Positions 1-16,619 of a DNA stretch of 64,000 nt are shown piece by piece (positions within the stretch are counted from its first letter, which is position 1; each line of letters opens with the position of its first letter). The notes below the pieces were generated by a model. The model made no database searches. It was not told the DNA's origin and saw only the letters and a program-made list of their open reading frames with translations. Source of the DNA: Microvelia longipes. Taxonomy: Eukaryota > Arthropoda > Insecta > Hemiptera > Veliidae. A program made the position numbers and the translations under genes. Location of the stretch: NCBI GenBank assembly GCA_018340805.1, contig JACMZG010001863.1, positions 21,625,145 through 21,689,144 on the forward strand, written 5' to 3'.

Positions 1-1548
1 TTATAGAGTAAGTTTTTTTTATAGTACATTAAACAATATTATGGTACATCAAAAGACTAACAGTCTGTTTTATATTTAATTACAGACACCGTTTAACATG
101 CTTTCTACTAGTTCATGCTAGTTAATGGGAACAAAATAGAAATTTTTCTTATCAGTTAAAAATGTTTCTGTTTGTGTAAAATAAAATAAACCAGGTTGTT
201 CATTAGAATCTTTTTTAACCTTCTTTACCATGCAATGCATACTATTAAGTATCATCTAACCAATACAGTCAGTGTAAATTACCTGTCAAGTAACATACCA
301 GATACAACATAGTTCTTCCTGGATAGATAATGAAATAAATTTTTCAGACAATTAAGAAATATGTTTTTTCTTATAACTGGTGATATTTAAATCAATTATT
401 AAATCGTTTATCGTACTCTTATATGATAGAATTCACTTTATATAATCAATACAGTGATATCACTAGACATGTATTTTAGTGAACTGCTACTGTCACTTTT
501 GAATGAATTACACTCTTGCTTCATTAACCAGTCTGCCAGCATGTGCGGTATATGGATTAATCATTATTATGTTACCTTGGAAGGATAACAAACCACATAT
601 TACTAAGTTAAACTCTCCTTCTATTAGTTAGTTTTAATTCCAGTGGATTGTTGTACAAGTTATTGTAGGATGGGCATACTGACAAAGGGGTTCTTTCGTC
701 AATACATTTATTCAACACTGGAATAACAAAAGACTACAGTATTACTTTGTCAAACTACCCAGCAGCTAACAATAAAATGTAAAAAAATCCACAGGGGATT
801 TTTTTAAATAAAAGATCTAAATTATTAGTAAAAATTATTTTAATATTCAAGGCTTACTTGGCTTTTTTATCTAGGCCCACTTCATACTTAAAGAAAAAAA
901 ACTATATTATACCGCTGTAGTTGTGTATTTATTCCACTAAAGGAATTATGTATACTATCCAGACTGAATAGTAAAGTAGAATAGTAAAGAAGTAATCAAG
1001 TAAAGACTGGAAAGAAAAATGGACTGAAAATAATATTAATAGAACAAGAAATTACACATCAAGAGTCCTTTAGCTATTCTCAACACAAAAAAAATTAGCA
1101 AAACAGTTATTTTATGTTTTTGAAATCATGATTAATGTTAAAACAAATACTGGCTGTTTTTAAGTATTAATAAGTAAAAAAAAACATAATAAAACTCACC
1201 TAAGAGTATACCTAAATTAAATGTTTTTAAGTTGAAGTTTTCATCAAAGGATGTTCATTAAGCAACAACACATCTTGATACATTCACAGGAAACAACAAA
1301 ATAATATATACTCTAATCATAATTTTACGTTGTTAAGAAATCTTAACAGTGTAAAATTCTGATGCTGTGTTTCCTTTACTAAACTTTTAAATAAAAAAAT
1401 TAGCTTTGAAGTTATATCTTAGTCAATGTATACTCTCTGTGAGTCTGGTGGTTTCCTAGTCTGTTGTCCTTATCATGCTTATGATAAGGTACTATTAACT
1501 TAAATGGTTAACCATAGTGCTCTATTGTTTATGAAACATACTTATTAA
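1..1548. other. AT-rich non-coding flank, 3' of NEDD8
   Basis: No exon, long ORF, RNA gene or clear repeat structure was recognised here. The stretch lies downstream of the NEDD8 stop codon (the gene runs on the minus strand) and is ordinary AT-rich intergenic sequence with short A and T runs. Confidence 0.5.
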
Positions 1549-1554
1549 TTTATT
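1549..1554 (-). terminator. candidate polyadenylation signal of NEDD8
   Basis: The plus strand reads tttatt, which is AATAAA on the minus strand. It lies about 97 bases past the NEDD8 stop codon, a normal distance for a short 3' UTR. Such hexamers are common by chance in AT-rich DNA, so this is positional evidence only. Confidence 0.45.
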
Positions 1555-1650
1555 CCCATTGTTTATGGTTAAACCCTTCGTGATATCTAATGAATGAAGA
1601 GATGAATGACCTGGGTGAAAAGGATGAGTCAAAGAAAAAAATTTAGCTGG

Positions 1651-6010
<4,360 letters not shown>

Positions 6011-6559
6011 AATGAAAGATTAAATTAAATAATTAATATTACAGGACTGAAAGAAAAAGGTCGAACAAGTTACGGAAACTAATAAAAAAAGAGCTTTGTA
6101 ACCATAAAACTAAAGAAACCTTCAAACTTTTTTAAGCAGTTTCAAACTGCTTGCTTTACTGCTTAAAAACCATTTACACAAAGTCATCGCTTGTTAAGCA
6201 CTCCAGTAGGCGCTCATATATCTTTTTGCGTTTCAAATTTAAAAAGAATACGCGAAATTTAATTAATGTGCCCGGTTTAAAGACGAGAAATTAATGTGTC
6301 GTTAATTTGATGTAAGACGAGAAATAAAATGGTTTTGAAAGCTCCATCAAGTCGACACAACTAGGTATTTGCATCTTTAAATCAAGATAAATGAGGTATC
6401 TGCTTTATAAATCTAAAAAAATATGCAATTATGATAGACACTTGATGGGACGTTTATAGGTACAATCAACTAAATTAAGTTGTTTACCAAGTGTCCTTAT
6501 ATGAAATACTTATAATAATGGAGTTTATACTAATATTCATAAAAAAAATATGTATTTTT
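6011..6559. other. NEDD8 upstream region
   Basis: This should contain the 5' UTR and promoter of NEDD8, since the start codon is at 6010. I see no confident TATA box or initiator. No other gene is visible. Confidence 0.4.
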
Positions 6560-6720
6560 ATTGAAGTTGTCAGCTTTTATTAAGGTCAGAGTTGAAACTC
6601 AGTACAAAAAGTATAATATTTTCGAGTAGTATAATGTTATTAACCCGTATAATGTTTTGACTCCATTAGCCGACTATATTTCAAAAATTCATAAAACGCA
6701 AAAAAATCAGTTCCACATAT
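6560..6720 (+). repeat. family I fragment
   Basis: Short degraded piece with the 'gagttgaaact..gtacaaaa' and 'attcataaaacgc' landmarks shared with the copy at 24.4 kb. Confidence 0.45.
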
Positions 6721-6884
6721 ATAGAAATGTTAAAAAATTCAAAAATAAATTGAATCAGCTACCGTTGGTTTAACAACAGCAAGTATCGACGGTATATTAC
6801 AATTGCTTCTTTAACTTGTGGTAAATGTAACCTCATTGATCAAAAATAAACTTAAAAATTACTCGCCTGTAGACTGGGATTCAA

Positions 6885-6945
6885 ACTGTTACTCTCGTAG
6901 ACATGACGCGGCTGCATAACCACATAGCTACGAGTAACAAACACT
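6885..6945 (-). repeat. tRNA-like segment (SINE head or tRNA pseudogene)
   Basis: On the minus strand GTTACTCGTAGCTATGTGG gives a box-A-like start and GTTTGAATCCC a box B, with the pairing halves of a T-arm partly preserved. Flanks show no clear target duplication. Not a credible functional tRNA because the acceptor stem fails. Confidence 0.4.
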
Positions 6946-7144
6946 GGATGGCAAATAATTGATACTTCAAATACTGTATTCACTAGGTTAACCATAAACA
7001 ATTAGTTATTTGATTTCAAACATATCTAAATGAATATTGACTGGTTAAAACTCAATGAATGTTTCATGACGAATAATTTCTGAAAAATTTATTTTAAAAT
7101 TTTACTTTATTAAATTTTAGTGCTCTAATTTGTTACTATAATTA

Positions 7145-7290
7145 CCTCGTCTACACAATGTGTTGAACACGAGGTTGAATCCTCGAAACCGATTTTACTC
7201 CGTGTAGATGCAGGGTTGAACCCCTGTCTACACGGAGTAAAATCGGTGTCTAGGATTCAACCTGGTGTCCAACACATCGTGTAGACGAGG
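7145..7290. mobile_element. 146-bp hairpin MITE with TA flanks
   Basis: Two arms of about 60 bases (from CCTCGTCTACACAATGTGTT) pair around a loop, itself a small hairpin, GGGTTGAACCCC. The element is flanked by TA on both sides, the target duplication of Tc1/mariner-class elements. Arms pair with only a few mismatches. Confidence 0.8.
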
Positions 7291-7605
7291 TATATAATGT
7301 AACTTCGGGTCAATCCATTTCAAGAGATCCAGATGTTGCTTGAAAAAAAGAAAATTGCTGTGTTACTCTTAACCATAGGTAGTCCAAAATGCCTTGTATT
7401 AATTTCTTCTACAGCCTCCTTCATTTTCAAAAATCACTTTTTAGTTCCCGAGACACCCAAATTTTGTGTTTTAGCCAATTTTTGAGGCTTAATATTTTGG
7501 CTTAGGCTCAACCTAGCTAAATGAAACAGGTCTCTTTGAAAGTGTTCTCTTTGGGCTTTACATAAGTACCAATATGTTTTGTTATACTGCTGATAATCTA
7601 CTCAA

Positions 7606-8437
7606 AAACATATTAAATGTTAATTTTTTATGTAAATAAATTCATATAGAATGTATAAACAACTTTTTGTACCTATAAATAAACCTTTTTGTAACTTATG
7701 TGTACCTGCATATACGTGAGTGTACTACTTATTTCAGCAAATTATCTGCTTTATAGATATTTTAAAACAAGAAAATAAACCATAATGTTAATTTGATCAT
7801 AATTTTATTGTGTATTTAATGAAATTAAATCAAAAGAAATTATTTTATTTTAATAAATTAAAATTAACTCAAGTAAATAAAATAAATAAGTAAGTATAAA
7901 ATGAACTTAAGTAAAATTAAAATAAACTATTTAATTAAACTATTTAATGTTTACTGTCTACGGCCCTGATCAAGTATGTTAAGGGCCATCATGGCATGTG
8001 GCCCTTAAACGTCTACCTTTAATGAATAGGGTCAATAAAGATCTAAAATTTAGAATGTATTTTTAATTACTAAAATAAACAAATATCTGAAGCCCTTTAT
8101 TTCTGCTTTAAGGCTCTGATCAAGTATGTGGGCCTTTATGGCCCCAGTCTTTTGTATAGAGTACTTGGAAGTCCAAGTAAAATCAATTTAAACCTTAAAG
8201 ACCTTAGATTAAATGAAAATAAATACATAAAGTTGTTTAAACATTTTACATAAATTTATTTTAAAAACCCTGTAAAGTGCCTTAAAACCAAAATAAACAT
8301 AATGGGCGTATGACTGCAATGCATAGAGGTCATTTCAAGCCTAATTAGAAAAAATTCCCCTAGTCAATAATTCATCGACTCAAAGGTAAAAGTTGGAACA
8401 TAAAATATTTTTTTTCTTGTTTCTTATGGTCACCTAA
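7606..8437. other. interior of the long-arm element
   Basis: AT-rich filler with the direct duplication of the 'GGCCCTGATCAAGTATGT' segment near 7965 and 8113, each followed by a GGGCC..GGCC stem. No ORF of note. Confidence 0.4.
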
Positions 8438-8665
8438 TAATAATAATAATAATGCCCGTTTTTCGGGCCTTTCGGCCTTCAGGGTATTCGCCCTGCGGAA
8501 CCACCTCGGTGGTCACATCTACTAAGCTCAAAGTAAGCTAAAGTTGGCGAAATCTTTTTACAATAAATTCTATTCATAAAAAACTGAGAGCATAGCCCGG
8601 GCTGTGAACCCCGGACCTCCAGTGCCGAAGTCCAGTACTATACGACCACAGCTACGGAGGCAGAT
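8438..8665 (-). mobile_element. tRNA-derived SINE, 14-bp target duplication
   Basis: On the minus strand it starts GCCTCCGTAGCTGTGGTCG (box-A side) and has GGTCCGGGGTTCAC as box B, then a unique body, a GCCGAAAGGCCCGAAAAACG stem region and a (TTA)n tail. The direct repeat ttatggtcacctaa stands at 8424-8437 and 8666-8679, a target duplication typical of LINE-mobilised SINEs. Two relatives occur at 51.8 and 63.85 kb. Confidence 0.85.
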
Positions 8666-9111
8666 TTATGGTCACCTAAGTAACCAAAAAATTCTTTTTT
8701 TTCCAATATTATCTTCCTTGTTGAAAAAAAATAATGAAAAAGTGCATTTTCAGCCTTTGAGGTCGAATTTATTATGCAAACTCACGAGTAGATTAGCAAC
8801 AGTAGAACAAAAACATTGTTACTTATGTAAAGCCCAAATACAACACTTTCAAATGATACCTGTTAAATTAATCTAGATTGAGCCTAGTTGAAATATTAAA
8901 CCTCAAAAATTGGCTAAAAAACACAAAATTAGGATGTCTCGGAAATTAAAAGTGATTTTTGAAAATAAAGGAGGTCATAGAAAAAATGTATACTAGGCGT
9001 TTTGAACTACCTATGGGTAGGAGTAACACAGACAAAAAAATTATCAAGTTTTATTTTCTTTGAGCAACATCTCTGAATCTCTAGAAATGGATTGACCCTT
9101 CTATATTGATT

Positions 9112-9231
9112 CCTGAAATGATGGTACTACCGGAAATAACCTAATATAAAAAAAAAATGTTTTCATTTATAAAAACTTTTTATAAATGAAAAATTCTCCG
9201 TTTAGGTTTTATTATTTCTGGTAATTTTATC
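9112..9231. repeat. imperfect inverted repeat (MITE-like)
   Basis: The arms 'ctgaaatgatggtactacc' and its inverted counterpart ending at 9231 surround a perfect inner stem around TTCATTTATAAAAA near 9163-9191. No target duplication could be fixed. Confidence 0.5.
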
Positions 9232-11016
9232 AGCTTGGAGTAGTTGGACAACCAAAGAGCCAGATGCATACCAACTGTGGATTGAACTAGAAGTGGGTTA
9301 CAATAATTTAGTATTGTAAGAGATAAATAGACATAAAAATAACTTTAATTAAGAAATAAATAAACTTTAATAAATGTTAACAGTTTTTTTACACAGTTTA
9401 CTGATTTAACCTGAAATTTGACAACAGATAACAGTGAGAGGTGCCTTGTTTTGACTGAGATATTTAATTGTATTCGTTTTCTGCTTAAATTATTATTCAA
9501 AACCTATTTTATTTTACTTACTTCACAGTGTTGACAACACACATACATTTATTTTAAGAACATAAAATAAACTATATTTAAATGTGAACTAACATGAAAT
9601 TCAATAAATGCCTCTTACAAAAAAAAATTGTTACCGACATATTTTTTTACTGATCTGGAGGTTTGCAAACTTGTGCAGGCATCTTCAGGATGGACAGGCC
9701 AGACAAATCAACATTTGTCTGATAACTTCACATTTTTGTCTCATATTTATACAATTTTAATCAATTATAAATTATCAATTTTTAAATTAATAAAACTAAT
9801 TGTCTTGAAAAATGTGACGAGAGAATTTTTACATCAATTATGGGACATATAAAACAAGCCTTCCTACTGGCCAGTTATGATGATTATGAGGTTGTTTGAA
9901 CGACGGAAGTGGCAGGCGGGGCAAGGATATTATTAAGTCTAGTTTTCATTATTCCTAATGCATAGTTATTTCATATAGTAATTTTAAAAAACATACCATA
10001 TTTTACGCTATTTGTACTATTCTTTTTTGTGCTATCTAAGAACTAAAAAATATGTGCTCTGATAAATAATACTGTATAAATAAATTTTATGTTTGGACTT
10101 ACACATTAGTATAAATCAATTATTAATGAATTTATGAAGTCATACAGTCTTCCAAATTGTAAAGAATGGCTTGTGAAAGAGTTCGTTTTGGACTAAAAAT
10201 TAAAGTTCTCAAAAAAGGTTGAGATTCTCATACGTTTTGTATTGAAAGGAAGAAGCAGGAAGCTGTTCAGTACAAAAGAAATTTAAACTTAAAATATGTT
10301 TTTTAAATTGCGCTGAAATGAGAACTCAGTTGAACAAGTCAAAAGTGTGGTTCAGGTCTTATAGCAATGCTAATATAAACTTTTTGGACCCCAAAGTCTT
10401 ATGCAGAATTTTTCATTAAATGAAATTTTATATTTGGCCCAGCCAGGATAATAATTGAATATGGTCAATGAAGTGAAGTTTCATATAAATTGCTCAAAAC
10501 TAGTTTACTTTGTAGTGTTTTATAAAAAAAAACTCAATTTATAGTGACAAACAGATAACATATTTAATTTTTAAGATCTTTAGATAAAAAACATGGAAAT
10601 TTAATAAAAAAATGTGGGTTTTGCTTTTGTGTTATTACAGTGCTTCTTCTTCTTTAAAAGATAGAGAAGCAAAATGTGAAACAAATAAGTATCTCATGGT
10701 TAGAGTATCAAATAAGAGTATTTCAACATATTAAACTAATAATAAATTAAATTAACCTACTAAGACATCACAGATACTTTGTATAATAATTATTTACAAA
10801 ATTTACATTTGATATAAAAAGCTAGACTTGAAGATAAAGAATCTAAATCGACATTCTTTAAAAAGCTGCTCTCTTTTCACTAAGTTCTAAGATAGACAAA
10901 TTTGATGAAGCCTCGTTTATCAATCATAGAACACTATCCATAGAAGTAAAGGACAATATGTTGGCAGTAACTTTATGCCCAGAAATGCATAAAATTGAAA
11001 TTAGAAAGGAACATTA
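9232..11016. other. AT-rich intergenic stretch 3' of Fic
   Basis: No exon or RNA gene recognised. One degenerate CTGAAGATG-hairpin-AAAC element reads on the minus strand at about 9655-9688 and resembles the Penelope-like motif seen at 17.5 and 34.5 kb. The Fic 3' UTR must lie here, but no standard AATAAA was found close to the stop. Confidence 0.4.
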
Positions 11017-12375
11017 TCAATCTTGTGTATTTGATATTGAGTTAGCAGCGGGTAGAGTAAGAGTTGGATGGTCTGTTTCAGTCGTTTGCCATAAAAATAA
11101 ATCTAAAGTTCTTTCAGTACAGTCAGCTATAAACCTCAAGAAAGGTCTGATATCTCCCTCATCTGCTTGTGCGATAACTTTATAATACTCCTGTCTATCT
11201 TGTTTCAAAATTATAATTGGGGGATATCCAGCTTGCATCAGAATCATATTCATTAGCAATCTAGACGTACGGCCATTTCCATCATAAAAAGGATGTATGT
11301 GAACAAGTTTATAATGTGCTAATGCAGCATATCTGACAGGATGAAGTGATAGAGCTTCCCATGAATTTAACCAATTTTCAAATTTTCGCATTAGAGGTGG
11401 TATGTCAGAGGGGGCAGGTGGAGTGTGCCCACCTACAAAAACTTGAGTTTTTCTAAAATGACCTCCTTCAATGGGATCAACAAAGCCTAAAACTCTCTTA
11501 TGTATTTCTAAAATATCAGTTATTGTTATTTCACCAATCCGATTTATTAAAGTAGTGTTGATATATTTGAGGGCAGCATCTAAACCTAATATTTCATTGT
11601 GTTCAGCAATACTTTTTCCTCCAATAGCCAATCTGGTTTCTACTATAGATCTTGTCTGGGATAAAGACATTGTGTTTCCCTCAATACCAACACTATGATA
11701 AATATGCTGGATGTAAGATTCTTTCTTGGCTTTTCTCAATGCTCTGTTAGAGTCTGATATTGTAATTAATTTATCTCTTTTTTTACTTATTCTTCTTAAT
11801 GTTTCCAGATCTATTTCTTCGACTAGAGATGCAACTCTTCCTCTGTTGCTGCCAGCAGCAACATGGCTGGGACATTGGGTCAGAGCTTTAAAATACATGT
11901 GATCTGCAGCTACCAAGTCATTACTTGTTTTTTCAATAAATTCCCCATAATGATTTAAAACATCAGGATGTTTAGGAGCTAATGCTAAAGCATGTTCAAA
12001 CAATTTCATAGCTTTTTCATTTTTTCCAGATTTTAACATTTCTTTAGCTATGTGTATAGAATACAAAGCTTCCACTTCCAAAGCAGGCTCATCTTTTCCT
12101 TCTTCGCCCTCTTCGAACTTTAATACACTTTCTACTTCTGATGATACTGAGATATCGTCAGTTAACAAAGTAAAAACTTTAGAATTCTTGTTGATTAATT
12201 TTCCTTTCCCGTTGGTTTCTAACTGATAGAAAGCATATTTAAAGCTAGTAGCTATTAACAAAGTAACAATAGCTGTTATTAAAATATAATATCTTCCATC
12301 AAACAAATATGAAGACAAACATTTGGGACTCAATTTTTCAAAATGTCTCAAATGACTAGACTGAGATCTTTTCAT
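11017..12375 (-). CDS. Fic: Fic/FICD protein adenylyltransferase (AMPylator/deAMPylator)
   Basis: Intact 452-residue protein, close to the 458 of human FICD. Layout with the ATG at 12375: short cytosolic N-terminus, one membrane anchor at about residues 29-46 (type II, catalytic part in the ER lumen), acidic linker, two TPR-like repeats at about 104-171, then the Fic fold. The inhibitory helix motif SVGIEGN at 228-234 supplies Glu232, the residue that blocks ATP gamma-phosphate binding and supports deAMPylation. The catalytic loop HPFYDGNGRTSR at 361-372 supplies His361. A flap segment TQVFVGGHTPPAP is at about 310-322. Known family role: reversible AMPylation of BiP/Hsc70-3 during ER stress. 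The frame can be extended upstream only to a GTG at 12402, with a stop just before it, so the ATG (A at -3) is the start. No intron interrupts it. No breakage is visible. Confidence 0.97.
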   Translation of the reverse strand: MKRSQSSHLRHFEKLSPKCLSSYLFDGRYYILITAIVTLLIATSFKYAFYQLETNGKGKLINKNSKVFTLLTDDISVSSEVESVLKFEEGEEGKDEPALEVEALYSIHIAKEMLKSGKNEKAMKLFEHALALAPKHPDVLNHYGEFIEKTSNDLVAADHMYFKALTQCPSHVAAGSNRGRVASLVEEIDLETLRRISKKRDKLITISDSNRALRKAKKESYIQHIYHSVGIEGNTMSLSQTRSIVETRLAIGGKSIAEHNEILGLDAALKYINTTLINRIGEITITDILEIHKRVLGFVDPIEGGHFRKTQVFVGGHTPPAPSDIPPLMRKFENWLNSWEALSLHPVRYAALAHYKLVHIHPFYDGNGRTSRLLMNMILMQAGYPPIIILKQDRQEYYKVIAQADEGDIRPFLRFIADCTERTLDLFLWQTTETDHPTLTLPAANSISNTQD

Positions 12376-12391
12376 ATTGAACAAATTAATC

Positions 12392-12409
12392 CTACACCAC
12401 ACAACACAT
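12392..12409 (-). promoter_or_regulatory. five-codon uORF upstream of Fic
   Basis: An ATG at 12407-12409 opens a five-codon frame (MCCVV, then TAG) that ends 16 bases before the Fic ATG. If the transcript starts upstream, as expected, this uORF could lower or condition Fic translation. Whether it lies in the mature 5' UTR is not visible. Confidence 0.35.
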
Positions 12410-12411
12410 TA

Positions 12412-14648
12412 AATTAGCACACTATCCTTAAGAATTTTTAAATTATTTTCTGTCCTTAATTGCATTTCTAATGTATTTATGAACTTTAAACAACCACTAT
12501 TTATACTGAAAAAGACTAGATGGAAGAAGTATCCATAAATTGATCTTCTCAATAGTCAGTATTTACTTTGAGTTCAGTGTTAATAATAACTTCTATCTGG
12601 ATTAAGCCTGCAATCAGATAATAGCACACCAAAATGAACATAAGTAGAAGGAATTATATTATTTTAAATCAAAATTATCAAAGAAATTACTGTTTACCTA
12701 GCTATACAGAGATATGTACTAGAAGGGGCATAATCCTCCTTCAAGATTGATTTAAAGTTATAATTAATAAATATATTTCGGTTTCCTACACATTGATTGT
12801 GTGTTGATTGGTATTTTAACCGTTTTACTATATAAGTTATTGAAATTTTGTACTGATTATTTGATTATATTTATTAGCAAAGGTGGTCAGGTTACTTTTA
12901 CGATGTTTCAAAATTTAACCTATAGAGCCCCTCTAGTAATAATATCTCTATGCAGCTATACCCCACATTTTCCTAAACTAAACTGTAAGTTGTTAAAAAT
13001 AAGTTTAAAAGTATTTCAACAATAAAATTATTAAATAATAACTTCAAGCTTGAACTATGTAATACGTAGTTCACACCATCATACTAAATCCACGGATCGT
13101 ATTAAGTATTCTGTAAGCTCCATACAGAAGGAATCCAGCCTAGGGAGATGGAATCCAGAACATACCTTCAGAGACGATTGTATTTACATTATAACCTTAT
13201 CGACAAACTATCACTTAAACATTACTGTTTTTCACCAAATAACTTGTCAAATATCATGTTTTAGAGTAAATTTATTAATATGAAACTAAATCACAATTGA
13301 ATTAAATACATTTTTAAAACTTCATTTTAACCCACGTGAACCTTCGATGTCAAAAGACGTGATGTTTTGGTGGGATCAGTCATGATGTTATCTGACTCGA
13401 TCGACTAAACAAATATGATGCAAAATATGAGTACGATCACTTTTTAAATATGCTGCATGTACGCAGTAATAGTTAAAAGTAGGAATATACTGATTATATT
13501 AATTAAATAAAATAGGTAATACCATTGACATACCGGGAGATAAAAAGTCACTGGTTCACCTAAGATGATAATTAACAACAGACTGTGAAGTAGGCACAAC
13601 TAAGTTTAAATAATAACTCATGACTAACTTATACTTCAAGTGCACATATGTTCTTTTACGTGGTAACAGTAAAACAAAGTTTCATTAAATTGTGCCCTTG
13701 ACATTTAAATTAACAGGAACATGGTTATCATCATCAAGGCCTTTTATCAATTTATACACATTTTCGCTGAAATTATTATTTAAGTTTAATGAATATCGAA
13801 GAAATTTGTAACTTTTGATAATTCAATTCTAATACATTAAAATACTCACATATTGCTTAGAAGAACTTTATTTCAGGGTGAACTATGGATGTTTTTTTTT
13901 AAAGATAGTTCCAACAAAACGTTTTAAAGAGTAGTATGAAACGTTTTTAAACTATACATAAGTATATAATGTTAGAAAAACTGATTTATTTGCTTTATTT
14001 TTAGGAAAAAATAGATTAAACCACGTATTACCAGTTCCAGAAATACTTGACCTCAGAATTGATAAAATTTTGAAAACAAATAATTCTTCTTCTGCTTCTA
14101 TAAAAAATATTAAACGTTGTATTCAAATTTCGTTTTATCGAACGCGCAGCTTCAGTCTTTGTGTATAAAAGTCGTAGTATACACTGCCAGTCCTTTCACA
14201 AAATAAAAAAATAAAAATTAGGATTATGACCTTCCTCAATCACTTTATAAACCGAATTTGAGTAGATGCCTGTTTTTTGAGAAAAAATAGACAAAAAGAT
14301 AGGTTAAAAATTTTCTTGTGCGCACATCAAATCAAGTAAAAATCATTTAGGAAATAAAATTCACTTTTAAGTCACAATAAGTAAAATTAACATAACAATA
14401 TGCAGATTGGTATACTTTCAATGCACTAACTAACTTCGCTTTGAGGTATTGTAAACATTCCAAAAATTATTAGTCCAAGAGCCAGATGCAAAAATCGTGA
14501 CCGTCGAGTCCCTAAGTTAACCCACAAGGTTGACTAATTCCGGCTCCCTGATTCAACATTGGTTCAATAAAACCAGAGAACCGAAACTGTTCAGTTAATG
14601 AATTACTGAATTTATAACAAAATCACCACTTCAAATCTTATTAAAACC
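12412..14648. other. non-coding region upstream of Fic
   Basis: No supported gene. Around 13066-13150 a segment (gttcacaccatcatactaaatcc) matches, inverted, a segment at about 48960-49040, so it belongs to a dispersed repeat. A 'tagtccaagagccagatgc' box at 14471 matches the TIR of the 59.9-60.5 kb element and may be a solo end. The Fic promoter must lie in the first part. Confidence 0.4.
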
Positions 14649-14652
14649 TTAA

Positions 14653-16440
14653 AATTGCATACTTTACTATGTTGTCACGTTCAAATACAAGCACACTTAA
14701 GCAGGCCCGGATTGGCCCATTCGGCAACCGTGCAAATGCCTGGTCCGCCCTCAGTCCTCATTTATTAAACAAATGATAAAAGATAAAAGGGAGAAGAAAA
14801 ATTGAAGAATAAATAATGAGTAATTATGTGCATTACAGTCATAATGCACTTAATGTATTTAAGTTACTAGTCCCTCACTGTTAAAAGGGGTACGCCCTTG
14901 ATTTTGAAGTAGTCAAGCCGTTGCGCCCTTGTTGTAAGAAGTACACCCTCGATCTTCATGTAGTCAAGCATTTGCACCCGTAGCCAGCCAAAACTTGTGG
15001 GGGGAGGACTAATCCTAGAGGGGGCAAATTTTCACTCTCCTTTTAGCGACTTCCCCTGAAACTTTTTAGTCAGGGGAGGCAAGCGAAATTTTTTCCGGAA
15101 CCAGGGGGCTGCCTCCCTGGCTCCTCCTTAGCTACAGGCCTGGCCCTTAGCTAAGGAGCTTGGTTATTCAAGCTCTTATACCCCCTTACTGTTCTTGACG
15201 CATTTCCCTGCGCAATTGACCTTACTTTCCTCACTGTTAAAAGAAATACGCCCTCGATCTTGATGTATTTAAGACCTTACGCCCTTAGTGTTAAAATAAT
15301 TTTAAGTACGCCCTTGACCTTCATGCATTCAAGTCCTCGCGCTCTCACTGCTGTAAGAAATGTGCCCTTGATCTTGATGTATTCAATATTCAAACCCTCA
15401 CTGTTAATAAGTACGCACTACATCATGCTCCATTTTTTACCTGCGTCCTCAATGTCGTTCAATAAAATAGGCCTTTATAAGCCTAATTAGTTTGCCCTGC
15501 ACGTTTGGCCTAATGTGATTAATATAGAATGGAAATGTAAATACTTGGGCTCCCTACGCTAGTCGAAAAGTAAAGAGACATTTGGGCTTGTTAGGTGTAA
15601 TATAATAGACTAATAGTACAGATGACTAGTAATATTAATAAGGCGCGGTCGAATATCCACGGCCTTCTAGAACATTGGATCACCAACAAACTTTTTTTAT
15701 CATTGATTCTTATGGGAAATTTTCGAGGCGCGTTAGTTTTTTTTTTCAAAATTTTCTGCAATAGCCGGATTTGTGATAAATGAAGCATATTTCCGTAATC
15801 TGCACGCTCTTTTAGTTAATCTCAAAGAGTATTTACATTCACTCAACGATTTATTTTTAATCTAACTTGGTACCTACATAACTACTGTTAGACGTCAAAG
15901 TTATCTACCTGATTTGTGTTATATTTTGAATGTATTAATGAAAATTAGCACAAATTGATATTATTTGTAGTCAACAACACCACAACAAAGAGGTGGTACA
16001 TACGTATATACGTATGTACGTACGTACGTTTGTATGTACGTATGTATGTATGTACGTATGTATATATATAGAAAATATATATAGAAAATAAATAGAATAC
16101 ATAAAAAATATATAGAAATAATATTGCTTGCCCGAAAGAGGTTATTAGGCTAATAGTGTGGAAAATGTAATTATCAGGGCTTGCTGCACCAGACTTAGAG
16201 CTAGTAAGGATGAAATGTAATTTCTGGGGCTAGCTTTGCCCGCCCTGATAACGTTAATAGTGAAGGAAATAGAAATACCTGAGCTCGCTATACCCAACTT
16301 TTATAGATTAATAGTATGCAATGTGACTCCCTTCGGTCGCCCTAATTATACTTATGGTTAGAAATGTGAGTACTCGGGCACGCTACCCTCGCTAAAAAAG
16401 GATTGATAGTGATGAAATGTGAATACTGGGGACGGGGCTT
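14653..16440 (+). repeat. left inverted arm of the foldback-like element
   Basis: Carries the CCGGATTGGCCCATT box near the outer end, then ~55-bp repeats reading TACGCCCTYGATYTTGATGTA, a GC-rich GGGAGGCAAGCGAAATTTTTTCC block, and decayed GGGCTNGCTNNGCCC repeats. A 500-bp part (15.6-16.1 kb) has no partner in the right arm. That part holds the ACGT-type microsatellite. Confidence 0.75.
15996..16092. repeat. TACG/TATG microsatellite
   Basis: Alternating purine-pyrimidine run of TACG, TATG and TATA tetramers. It could form Z-DNA or a cruciform. Unpaired with the right arm, so it arose after the arms formed. Confidence 0.85.
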
Positions 16441-16619
16441 AAAATAATACAATGTAAAATAATAAATAAAACTAAATTCAATATACAAGTATTCGTAAAA
16501 ATAAATAAGTTTTAAATTCCTTACAATTATTAATGATCATCTCTGCAGGAACCGCATAAAAAATAGACTTACCACCATGAGCTCTTAGTCAGGGGATTAT
16601 TTTCGTCACAATAAATATT

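Larger units (their letters stand above)
7297..9101. mobile_element. 1.8-kb element with ~300-bp inverted arms
   Basis: The left arm (about 7297-7605, starting GGTCAATCCATTTC) is repeated inverted at about 8790-9101 with roughly 80-85% identity judged by eye. Landmarks in both arms include the GGCTTTACATAAGTA box and the TTAAAAGTGATTTTTGAAAA box. No transposase ORF is left. The interior holds two direct copies of a 'CTGATCAAGTATGT' segment (about 7967 and 8115) and a younger SINE. Long-TIR DNA transposon remnant, or two inverted copies of one repeat. Confidence 0.7.

Noticed and set aside
6885..6945. Functional tRNA gene
   Set aside because: Box A and B are present, but the acceptor and anticodon stems do not pair.
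11017..12402. Start of Fic at 12402
   Set aside because: That codon is GTG. The first in-frame ATG is at 12373-12375 with A at -3, and an in-frame stop lies just above 12402.
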